Under the pieces are notes generated by a model. The model had not been told where the DNA came from. It did not search any database and saw only the letters and a list, made by a program, of their open reading frames with translations. The position numbers were made by a program, and so were the translations under genes. A stretch of 48,307 bases of DNA from an uncultured Desulfuromonadales bacterium (GTDB lineage: Bacteria > Desulfobacterota > Desulfuromonadia > Geobacterales > CAIOGM01): NCBI GenBank assembly GCA_903929485.1, contig CAIYUY010000047.1, positions 1 to 48,307 of the forward strand. Direction: 5' to 3'. This document shows positions 42,352-48,307 of this stretch, in pieces; positions within the stretch are counted from its first letter, which is position 1, and every line of letters begins with the position of its first letter.

Positions 42352-44268
42352 TTATCCTCTGCTCTTGCGATATACCGTATTCCTGCTGACCCCCAGCCGT
42401 CGGGCGGCTGCGGAGACATTTCCTTCGCACTCCTCCAGCGCCGTCCGGATGGCGACGCTCTCCAGTTCCTCCAGGCGGCCGGGCGCCGCTGATTGTCTCC
42501 CTCTCCCGGAATCCATCCGTTCCCCGACCGCTTCGTCATGCTGTTCCAGGAAGTCCTCCGGGAGCTGCTCCTGGGTGATCTCCTCCTCGCTTCCCAGAAG
42601 GGCCAGGGCCGTCCTGAGTACGTTGTGCATCTGCCGCAGGTTGCCCGGCCAGGGGTGGTTCTTGAAGAGTTCCACGACCTGGGGACTCAGACGTGGGACC
42701 CTTCCGGCCCCTGCCAGTTGCGCCACCATGTTCTTGGCCAGGGTCAGAAGGTCTTCCCGCTGGCAAAGAGGGGGGAGGGTGAGGAGCAGACCGTTAAGCC
42801 GGTAGTAGAGATCTTCCCGGAAACGACCGGCGGTTATCTCGGCCCGCAGTTTCCGGTTTGTGGCGCAGACGATGGCGATCTCCACGGGGAAGTTGGTTGT
42901 CCCCCCCAGGGGTGTGACGACCCGTTCCTGCAGTACCCGCAAGAGACGGGCCTGGAGGGGAAGAGGCATGTCGCCGATTTCGTCCAGAAAGAGGGTCCCG
43001 CCGTCGGCTTCCCTGATCTTTCCCTTTGCCCCTTTTTTTCGGGCGCCGGTGAAAGCCCCCTCCTGATAGCCGAAGAGTTCCGATTCGATCAATCCTTCAG
43101 GAATTGCCGCGCAGTTCAGCGCGATGAATGGCCCTTTTCGCCGCGGACCGCTGTTGTGCAGGGCCTTGGCGAAGAGTTCCTTGCCGGTTCCCGATTCCCC
43201 CTGAATGAGTACGGAGATGTCATGCCCCATGATCCTTCGAGCCTTGGCGATGGCTTTCTGAACTTTTGAATCGCCGAACTCCAGGCTCTCCAGGGATGTG
43301 ACCGGACGTTCCTGACAATGATCAGGTTCGAGCTCCGTCTTGGAGACGATGGAGGTGTGCCTGGATGCTCCCTGGTTCACCCCTTTCACCCGGGCGAACA
43401 CCGGTGTCCCAACCCTGGTATGGAGGGTCAAAACCGGTTTTGACGCCAGGCATGCCTGGGAGATGAGCAGGTCGAAGGTCATCCGGAAAAAACCGGCAAA
43501 CTCCATTTTCTCAGCCTGGTACCTGTCTATCCCCAGATGGAGCAGGGCGCTCCTGTTGGCGGCGAGGAATCGACCGTTACGGCCAAAAACAATGATCGCT
43601 TCGTACAGGGTTCCCAGGAACTCCGGCCGGTGGTGAAACCGGAGGGTGATTTCCGCCTCGAATTCATCCGTAAACATCTGGTTTTCGATCTGCTGGGCCG
43701 AGATCCTGACCAGGGCCATGGTGTGCTGCTGATTGGCCCGATAATCCCCGGAGACGTCCAGTACACCCAGCAAGGCGCCGTGGGGGTCGAAGATGGGGGA
43801 GGCGGAACAGGCAAGAAAATGGTTGTCCGGGGTAAAGTGTTCCGCCGAGCGAACCAGCACCGCGCTCTGCTCCACCAGGGCGGTCCCGATGGCATTGGTC
43901 CCTCTGAGCTGCTCCGACCAGACCCCCCCCGGTTGCAGGGAAACCGTCCGGGCCCGGTCCACGAAGTCGGAATCCCCCAGGGAGTGGAGGATGACGCCGG
44001 TGGTGTCGGCCAAAAGAACCAGGCTGGATGAACTGGCGATCTGCTCGTAAAGATTTTCCATGACGGGGCGTGAGCGGTTGAGGAGTATCCGGTTCTTCTC
44101 TCCAAGATGGCGCAGCTCTCCCGCGGTGAGCACCGGGATGTCGCGATTGGGCCGGTCGGCATCCAGTCCGTGCTCCTTGGAGCGTTGCCATGAACGGAGG
44201 ATCGTCTCCGAAACCGGGACAGAGGAGATGACTCCCTGGGAAAAATATTCCGAACGGGCCCTGTTCAT
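42352..44268 (-). CDS. AcoR-like sigma-54-dependent activator
   Basis: Bacterial enhancer-binding protein, 638 residues, like AcoR, the activator of acetoin catabolism. Order: a helical N-terminus, a GAF-type domain (about 60-200, SASPIFDPHGALLGVLDVSGDY), a PAS-like part (about 215-290), the AAA+ sigma-54-interaction domain with Walker A GESGTGKE (357-364), the GAFTGA loop that contacts sigma-54, Walker B GGTLFLDEIGDMP, and a C-terminal Fis-type helix-turn-helix (AARRLGVSRNTVYRK). It is divergent from the acetaldehyde dehydrogenase gene, and a palindrome between them is a likely binding site. The ligand may be a C2-C4 carbonyl compound or alcohol. Confidence 0.93.
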   Translation of the reverse strand: MNRARSEYFSQGVISSVPVSETILRSWQRSKEHGLDADRPNRDIPVLTAGELRHLGEKNRILLNRSRPVMENLYEQIASSSSLVLLADTTGVILHSLGDSDFVDRARTVSLQPGGVWSEQLRGTNAIGTALVEQSAVLVRSAEHFTPDNHFLACSASPIFDPHGALLGVLDVSGDYRANQQHTMALVRISAQQIENQMFTDEFEAEITLRFHHRPEFLGTLYEAIIVFGRNGRFLAANRSALLHLGIDRYQAEKMEFAGFFRMTFDLLISQACLASKPVLTLHTRVGTPVFARVKGVNQGASRHTSIVSKTELEPDHCQERPVTSLESLEFGDSKVQKAIAKARRIMGHDISVLIQGESGTGKELFAKALHNSGPRRKGPFIALNCAAIPEGLIESELFGYQEGAFTGARKKGAKGKIREADGGTLFLDEIGDMPLPLQARLLRVLQERVVTPLGGTTNFPVEIAIVCATNRKLRAEITAGRFREDLYYRLNGLLLTLPPLCQREDLLTLAKNMVAQLAGAGRVPRLSPQVVELFKNHPWPGNLRQMHNVLRTALALLGSEEEITQEQLPEDFLEQHDEAVGERMDSGRGRQSAAPGRLEELESVAIRTALEECEGNVSAAARRLGVSRNTVYRKSRG

Positions 44269-44296
44269 GATTCACTTCCTTTTCATTGTCCCAGAG

Positions 44297-44324
44297 CCAT
44301 AATGTAACAACTGTTCCATTATGG
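44297..44324. promoter_or_regulatory. 28-bp palindrome, likely activator binding site
   Basis: CCATAATG (44297-44304) and CATTATGG (44317-44324) are inverted, with inner AACA/TGTT also matching: 12 of 14 half-site positions agree. It lies 28 bases upstream of the AcoR-like gene and about 170 bases upstream of the -24/-12 promoter, the right range for an enhancer. Confidence 0.65.
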
Positions 44325-44488
44325 AGCAGTCATTCTTTACGCCCCATCATGTTTGCGGCTGTTGTCGGTCGCCTCGGCAAAACAACGATACGAAAAATGA
44401 TTCTACAACAATACGGAATATAAAGGCAAAAGTATATTTCAATTTTATCAGGCAGATTCTTTCAAAAAATAATAACACTGTTTATTTT

Positions 44489-44505
44489 ATGGCATGAAGT
44501 CTGCT
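44489..44505 (+). promoter_or_regulatory. sigma-54 promoter of the acetaldehyde dehydrogenase gene
   Basis: TGGCATGAAGTCTGCT: GG at 44491-44492 and GC at 44503-44504 with exactly ten bases between, close to the consensus TGGCAC-N5-TTGCA. The start would be near 44516, about 46 bases before the ATG. It fits the sigma-54 activator encoded divergently. Confidence 0.78.
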
Positions 44506-44561
44506 CTATCCTCCCGTGAAAGGTCTCGGCCTCCATCACGCAAACCATAAAGGGGAACAGC

Positions 44562-45911
44562 ATGCACACGTCAATCGTCGAGCTTGAAGTTGTAAAGATG
44601 ATCAAAAGGGCGCAGAAGGCTGCCGAGGCCTTCAAGGAGTTCACTCAGGAGCAGGTGGATGCAATCTCCCTGGCCATGACCAAGGCAGGGGTTGCCAATG
44701 CGCGGAAACTGGCGGAGCTTGCCGTAGCGGAAACCGGTATCGGTAATGTGGAAGACAAGGTCATCAAAAACACTTTCGGCACCCAGGTGGTCTACGATTA
44801 CATGAAAGAAAAGAAGTCGGTGGGGATCATCAACGAGGATGAAAGCATCATGGAGATCGCCGAACCGTTCGGCATCATCGCGGCGGTAACGCCGGTGACC
44901 AATCCTTCCGCCACCACCCTCTTCAAGGCTCTCATCGCCCTCAAGGGGCGTAACGTAATCTGTTTCGCCTTTCACCCCAAGGCCCAGCAGTGCAGCGCCG
45001 CCGCGGCTCAGATCATGTTGGACGCCGCCCTGGAGGCCGGCGCCCCGGCGGACTGTATCCAGTGGATAGCTCACCCCTCCATCGTGGCTACTGATACCCT
45101 TATGAAGCATCCCGACGTGGCGATGATCATCGCCACCGGCGGAGGCGCCATGGTCAAGGCCGCCTATAGTTCCGGCCATCCGGCGCTGGGTGTGGGACCG
45201 GGGAACGTCCCGGTCTTCATCGAAAAGACAGCGGATCTGGAGATGGCCATCCCCGATGTCATCTCTTCCAAGACCTTCGACAACGGCACGATCTGCTCAT
45301 CGGACCAGTCGGTGATCTTCGATGACCGGGACGTGGCGGAAAAGGCGTTGCTGCTCTTTGAAAAGAAAGGGGCCTATCTCTGCACCGAAGGGGAAAAGGC
45401 TCAACTGGAGGCGGTCATGTTCGATAAGGAGCGGGGGGTTCCCTCCATGGCCATCATCGGCAAAAGCCCCCAGTACATCGCCGCTCTTGCCGGCTTCAGC
45501 GTGCCGGCCGGGATCAGGATGCTCATGGTGCCGTTGACCACCACCGGCCCGGAAGATTGGATGAGCCACGAGAAACTTTCTCCGGTCCTGGGGTGGTTCA
45601 TCGTGGAGAGTCGGGAAGAGGCGATCCTTGCCGCCATCAGCCAGCTGGAATTCGGCGGAGCCGGGCATTCGGCGGTGGTCTTTACCGAGGATGAAGAAGT
45701 AGCCAAGGAGTTCGCCCATCGGGTGCCGGCCAACCGGGTGGTCTGGAATCAGCCCTCGGTGCATGGCACCATCGGCGCCCTTTACAATGACCTGGTTCCT
45801 TCACTTACCTTGGGGTGTGGCGCCATGGGGGGAAATATAACTACCGAAAATGTCGGCTATAAGAATCTGCTCAACATCAAGCGGATCGCCCGGCGGCGGC
45901 TGGCGGCATAG
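44562..45911 (+). CDS. CoA-acylating acetaldehyde dehydrogenase
   Basis: Interconverts acetaldehyde + CoA + NAD+ and acetyl-CoA + NADH. The 449 residues correspond to the aldehyde dehydrogenase half of AdhE, without an alcohol dehydrogenase domain. Seen are AVTPVTNPSATTLFKALIALKGRN, the nucleotide region ATGGGAMVKAAYSSGHPALGVGPGN, and the catalytic Cys in FDNGTICSSDQS. It would work with a separate alcohol dehydrogenase, in ethanol oxidation or production, or with other short aldehydes. The sigma-54 promoter and divergent AcoR-like activator indicate induction by the alcohol or aldehyde. Propionaldehyde or a microcompartment aldehyde are alternative substrates; no shell genes are near. Confidence 0.9.
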   Translation: MHTSIVELEVVKMIKRAQKAAEAFKEFTQEQVDAISLAMTKAGVANARKLAELAVAETGIGNVEDKVIKNTFGTQVVYDYMKEKKSVGIINEDESIMEIAEPFGIIAAVTPVTNPSATTLFKALIALKGRNVICFAFHPKAQQCSAAAAQIMLDAALEAGAPADCIQWIAHPSIVATDTLMKHPDVAMIIATGGGAMVKAAYSSGHPALGVGPGNVPVFIEKTADLEMAIPDVISSKTFDNGTICSSDQSVIFDDRDVAEKALLLFEKKGAYLCTEGEKAQLEAVMFDKERGVPSMAIIGKSPQYIAALAGFSVPAGIRMLMVPLTTTGPEDWMSHEKLSPVLGWFIVESREEAILAAISQLEFGGAGHSAVVFTEDEEVAKEFAHRVPANRVVWNQPSVHGTIGALYNDLVPSLTLGCGAMGGNITTENVGYKNLLNIKRIARRRLAA

Positions 45912-45943
45912 TTCCTGACCCGCATGCGGCGGTTCAAACAGAC

Positions 45944-45971
45944 GGGACGGCGGGATTACTCTCGCCGTCCC
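45944..45971 (+). terminator. hairpin after the aldehyde dehydrogenase gene
   Basis: GGGACGGCG (45944-45952) pairs perfectly with CGCCGTCCC (45963-45971). The following bases are ATCATCATTTG without a real T-run, so the termination efficiency is uncertain. Confidence 0.5.
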
Positions 45972-46004
45972 ATCATCATTTGAGGGTGCTGTCCCTGAAA
46001 AGTA

Positions 46005-46412
46005 CTATTTAAGCCCCTGCTGGCGGAGGAAGGGGGCGTATTCCAGGTCGCTCCCCTTGATATGCTCGTTGAGCCAGTCGCCAAGAAACTTCATGAGATC
46101 CATTGAAAGGCCGAGCCTGTTTTTCTCGAAACCGGTTCGGAACTCCAGGACCTTATTGACGAATTCCTGATGTTTTTGCTTGTGTGCCTTGGTGTTGGGA
46201 TAGTTGTAGCGGTCAAAATAACTCTCTTCATGCTTGAAGTGCTCGGCGACGTAGTTAATCAGCCCGTCAATGATCTTGCCCACAAGATCCTTCCCTTTCC
46301 CCTGGCGTTGCGCCGCATCCAGTTCGTTGACCATGGTGAAGAGCTTTTGATGCTGCTTGTCGATGTCGGCGATCTTCACACTGAAACTTTCATCCCATTG
46401 AATTACTGCCAT
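46005..46412 (-). CDS. bacteriohemerythrin 1
   Basis: A 135-residue non-haem diiron O2-binding protein. Hemerythrin ligands are in place: HQKLFTMVNEL, HFKHEESYFDRY, KHQEFVNKV and the C-terminal NEHIKGSD. GGAGG lies before the ATG. It is a near-copy of the next gene (ten substitutions and one missing Gly), so a recent tandem duplication is likely. Such proteins bind oxygen for sensing, storage or delivery in microaerobic or anaerobic cells. It lies downstream of hemerythrin 2 on the same strand, and the 125-base gap has no clear promoter, so it may be co-transcribed. Confidence 0.95.
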   Translation of the reverse strand: MAVIQWDESFSVKIADIDKQHQKLFTMVNELDAAQRQGKGKDLVGKIIDGLINYVAEHFKHEESYFDRYNYPNTKAHKQKHQEFVNKVLEFRTGFEKNRLGLSMDLMKFLGDWLNEHIKGSDLEYAPFLRQQGLK

Positions 46413-46537
46413 GTTCTGCCTCCATATAAATAAAAGATGCGCTGCTCAATAATCCCGAAACGTTAAGCCGGACAGGGCGCCGGATGATAATGATCATACG
46501 GCGCTTTTGGGCGACCCGGCAATGCCGCGGAAAACTG

Positions 46538-46948
46538 CTATTTCAGCCCCTGCTGGCGGAGGAAGGGGGCGTAACCTTCCACGTCACTCACCTTGATATG
46601 CTCGTTGAGCCAGTCGCAGAGAAATTTCATGAGGTCCATTGAGAGGCCGAGTCTGTTTTTCTCGAAACCGGTTCGAAACTCCATGACTTTATTGAAAAAT
46701 TCCTGATGTTTCTGCTTGTGGGCCTTGGTGTCGGGATAGTTGTAGCGGTCAAAGTAAGTCTCCTCATGCTTGAAGTGCTCGGCGACGTAGTTAATCAGCC
46801 CGTCAATGATCTTGCCCACAAGATCCTTCCCTTTCCCCTGGCGTTGCGCCGCATCCAGTTCGTTGACCATGGCGAAGAGCTTTTTATGCTGCTGGTCGAT
46901 GTCGGCGATCTTCACACTGAAACTTTCATCCCATTGAATAACTGCCAT
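46538..46948 (-). CDS. bacteriohemerythrin 2
   Basis: A 136-residue hemerythrin, about 92 % identical to its neighbour. The diiron ligands (HKKLFAMVNEL, HFKHEETYFDRY, KHQEFFNKV, NEHIKVSD) are the same, and differences such as V to F and G to C are near the helices. The start at 46948 follows AGGAGG; the 64-codon longer frame is rejected. A sigma-54 promoter lies about 35 bases upstream, so its expression is probably linked to an enhancer-binding activator. The two copies may be made in different amounts. Confidence 0.95.
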   Translation of the reverse strand: MAVIQWDESFSVKIADIDQQHKKLFAMVNELDAAQRQGKGKDLVGKIIDGLINYVAEHFKHEETYFDRYNYPDTKAHKQKHQEFFNKVMEFRTGFEKNRLGLSMDLMKFLCDWLNEHIKVSDVEGYAPFLRQQGLK

Positions 46949-46990
46949 CTGTCTGCCTCCTGAATAAATGAAATAACTACATGCCTCTTT

Positions 46991-47006
46991 AGCAACGTGA
47001 ATGCCA
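46991..47006 (-). promoter_or_regulatory. sigma-54 promoter of the hemerythrin genes
   Basis: On the minus strand TGGCATTCACGTTGCT: GG and GC with ten bases between, matching TGGCAC-N5-TTGCA at nearly every position. The start would be near 46980, about 30 bases before the hemerythrin 2 ATG. Confidence 0.78.
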
Positions 47007-47352
47007 ATAATCGGCCCCGCGGAATCGTGCGCAAAAAAAAATGATACGAAAGAGATGGGGATACGGTAACCGCTTGATATGTCGTTAAAAATAATACCTG
47101 TAAAAATTAAATCCAACGGAAAAGCTGTGGATATTTTCATTGGCTTGCGTGTTGAAACGACTCACGGAGAAGCGGCGTGGGGAGCGGTTCGGCCAAATGG
47201 CGGGTGGTGGTCGTCATTTCACCATGGTAACGGAAAAGACGCAGTCCCGATCATTTAAGTGGTTTTTTGCCTGATGGAACCTACCATTTTTTTGTTCAAC
47301 GGAGTAGAGTGAGTTGTAAGGCGGATTGGGAGTGCGGTCGGGAGGAATGACA
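47007..47352. other. intergenic region without recognised gene
   Basis: Between the hemerythrin promoter and the msrB start. It contains AT-rich stretches, a T7 run at about 47287-47293, and GGGAGGA just before the msrB start. No ORF or clear RNA structure is supported. Enhancer sites for the sigma-54 promoter would be expected here, but none is obvious. Confidence 0.5.
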
Positions 47353-47913
47353 ATGTCATGGCGCGGATTTTTTATTGTTGGAATATTATGCAGTAGTATG
47401 ATAGCATGCCGTGGCAAGGGAGCTGACCTGGAATCTTCAGCCGGATCCACGAATCACCCCCAAGTAAGCCTGTCAAAGATCAGGTTGTATTCCGCAGCCG
47501 TGAGAGGACGCTTCATGAGTAATAAGGTCGTGAAGAGTGACGCTGAATGGCGCGGTTTGTTGAGCCCGGAACAGTACCATGTCGCCCGAGAACAGGGAAC
47601 GGAACAGCCCTACACCGGCGTAACCTGGAACAATCATGAGCAGGGGATTTATCACTGCATCTGCTGCGGGAACGACTTGTACCGCTCCGAAGATAAATAC
47701 GATTCCGGCACCGGTTGGCCCAGTTTCCGGCGGCCCGTTGACCCGGAAAATATCACGGCTCGCGAAGATGACAGCTTCTTTTCCCGGCGGACGGAAGTTC
47801 GTTGCGCCCGCTGTGACGCCCACCTGGGTCATCTGTTTGATGATGGCCCCAAACCGACCGGTCTGCGTTACTGCATGAATTCGGCGGCGTTAAAGTTCGA
47901 GAAGAGTCCCTGA
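47353..47913 (+). CDS. msrB: peptide-methionine (R)-S-oxide reductase, lipoprotein form
   Basis: Repairs methionine-R-sulfoxide in proteins. The 186-residue product starts with a lipoprotein-type signal (MSWRGFFIVGILCSSMIACRG, lipobox Cys at about residue 19), which would place it in the periplasm. The MsrB domain (from about residue 60) has both zinc CxxC pairs (CICCGND and CARCDA), the GTGWPSF motif and the catalytic Cys in GLRYCMNSAAL. The start at 47353 is chosen because GGGAGGA lies 6-7 bases upstream; an ATG at 47347 is too close to it. An envelope MsrB fits oxidant exposure, as do the adjacent hemerythrins. Confidence 0.92.
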   Translation: MSWRGFFIVGILCSSMIACRGKGADLESSAGSTNHPQVSLSKIRLYSAAVRGRFMSNKVVKSDAEWRGLLSPEQYHVAREQGTEQPYTGVTWNNHEQGIYHCICCGNDLYRSEDKYDSGTGWPSFRRPVDPENITAREDDSFFSRRTEVRCARCDAHLGHLFDDGPKPTGLRYCMNSAALKFEKSP

Positions 47914-47976
47914 TCTTGTTATCCACCCCGCACAGTCGCGCATTTTGAAAAAAAATTGCCGGAGAGTTCGATTCAC

Positions 47977-48003
47977 TAAAGTTTTTCGGCGGGAGGGCGA
48001 TAA
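47977..48003 (+). promoter_or_regulatory. sigma-28 (FliA) promoter of the flagellin gene
   Basis: -35 TAAAGTTT (47977-47984), 11-base spacer, -10 GGCGATAA (47996-48003). The -35 matches the sigma-28 consensus exactly, and the -10 differs by one base from GCCGATAA. The start is expected near 48010. Confidence 0.87.
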
Positions 48004-48009
48004 ATGAAT

Positions 48010-48162
48010 TAAAGGGTAGGAAAAAGGAGGTCCACAAAAATGTAACCCCGCGGAAGTACAAGATGTACTCCGTGTCTAGCTGATGATTTTCCCGAAAGAT
48101 ACCGGATCGGTAGTAACACAAAGGGTAAGGATACCCGCTCACATTCAAGGAGGAATTACACC
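48010..48162 (+). other. structured flagellin mRNA leader
   Basis: About 150 bases. It has a full Shine-Dalgarno site AAGGAGGT (48024-48031) nine bases before an ATG-TAA start-stop pair (48040-48045), a hairpin at about 48051-48072, and a hairpin GGGTA/TACCC with AGGA in the loop (48123-48136). The true ribosome-binding site AAGGAGGA is at 48147-48154. The loop GGA and the site GGA resemble a CsrA double binding site. Confidence 0.6.
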
Positions 48163-48307
48163 ATGTCACTCTCAATCGCCACCAACATTGCATCCCTCAA
48201 CGCCCAGCGTAATCTTTCTACTTCCCAACTCAACCTCAGCAAATCCATGCAGCGCCTGTCATCCGGCCTGCGCATTAATACCGCGGCTGATGATTGCGCC
48301 GGTCTTG
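48163..48307 (+). CDS. fliC: flagellin, N-terminal part (runs off the window)
   Basis: The first 48 codons of a flagellin, the filament subunit exported by the flagellar type III system. The start is typical: [18 protein letters not shown], then [22 protein letters not shown], which forms the D0/D1 coiled region. A Cys occurs at residue 46 (DDCAGL), where most flagellins have Ala. AAGGAGGA is nine bases before the ATG, and a sigma-28 promoter is upstream. The rest of the gene lies beyond the window. Confidence 0.96.
   Translation, partial: MSLSIATNIASLNAQRNLSTSQLNLSKSMQRLSSGLRINTAADDCAGL

Noticed and set aside
47221-47260. Possible c-di-GMP-I (GEMM) riboswitch upstream of msrB (GGAAAAGACGCAGTCC)
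   Set aside because: Only a fragment resembles the GEMM core; the conserved GGGCAAACC and GGGACGCAAAGCC elements are absent.

Overview
The window is a GC-rich (about 60 %) stretch of a Gram-negative, motile bacterium with oxygen- and peroxide-handling proteins, most like a deltaproteobacterium of the Geobacter/Pelobacter/Desulfuromonas group. This placement is inferred from gene content: LptF/LptG and lipoproteins (outer membrane), sigma-54 and sigma-28 promoters, a flagellin, indolepyruvate:ferredoxin oxidoreductase with phenylacetate-CoA ligases, bacteriohemerythrins and a CoA-acylating acetaldehyde dehydrogenase. No rRNA, tRNA or CRISPR array was found.

Layout. 1-145: a small element with imperfect terminal inverted repeats. 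167-1345: metK (minus). 1525-7491: a strong promoter, a structured leader that may be 6S RNA, then a housekeeping run of 5-formyl-THF cyclo-ligase, rny, ymdB, tyrS, miaA and hfq. 7558-10311: a DUF512 radical-SAM protein and a MoxR-type ATPase, with related GTAGGGGC palindromic elements at the 3' ends of both genes. 10312-11416: repeat-rich DNA with a broken DUF1566 gene, then a yefM/yoeB toxin-antitoxin pair with its operator. 11443-15737 (minus): gmd-fcl-ugd-uxs, making GDP-fucose and UDP-xylose precursors for surface polysaccharide. 15850-19070 (minus): tgt, a DUF192 lipoprotein, a stand-alone DruA-like DUF4338 protein and a YcgN-type cysteine-cluster protein. 19194-26708: a chemoreceptor, an IPT/TIG protein, lptG/lptF, scpB, a ferritin-like protein and a Ppx/GppA phosphatase.

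26734-39269 is a long plus-strand catabolic and transport cluster: iorA-iorB-paaK, then (after an inserted orphan gene and toxin-antitoxin pair) an ACT-domain protein, two LivK-type binding proteins, livH-livM-livG-livF and a second paaK. The likely job is import of a branched-chain or aromatic amino acid (or aryl acid) and interconversion of the aryl 2-oxo acid, aryl-acetyl-CoA and free acid. 39430-41886: a lipoprotein with four Ig-like repeats and an outer-membrane beta-barrel. 42023-45911: a 62-residue zinc-ribbon protein, then a divergent pair of AcoR-like sigma-54 activator and acetaldehyde dehydrogenase with a palindromic upstream site and a -24/-12 promoter. 46005-46948: tandem hemerythrins behind another -24/-12 promoter. 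The window ends with a lipoprotein MsrB and the start of a flagellin gene that has a sigma-28 promoter and a structured leader.

Two repeat systems stand out. (1) Degenerate period-7 tandem repeats at four loci (6167, 15850, 18668, 37108) lie at gene ends and encode part of the ends of MiaA, Tgt and YcgN. (2) GTAGGGGC palindromes supply the stop codons of two genes and sit in frame inside iorA. The best regulatory candidates are the RNA upstream of the cyclo-ligase gene and the flagellin leader, which has CsrA-like GGA sites and a start-stop minimal ORF.
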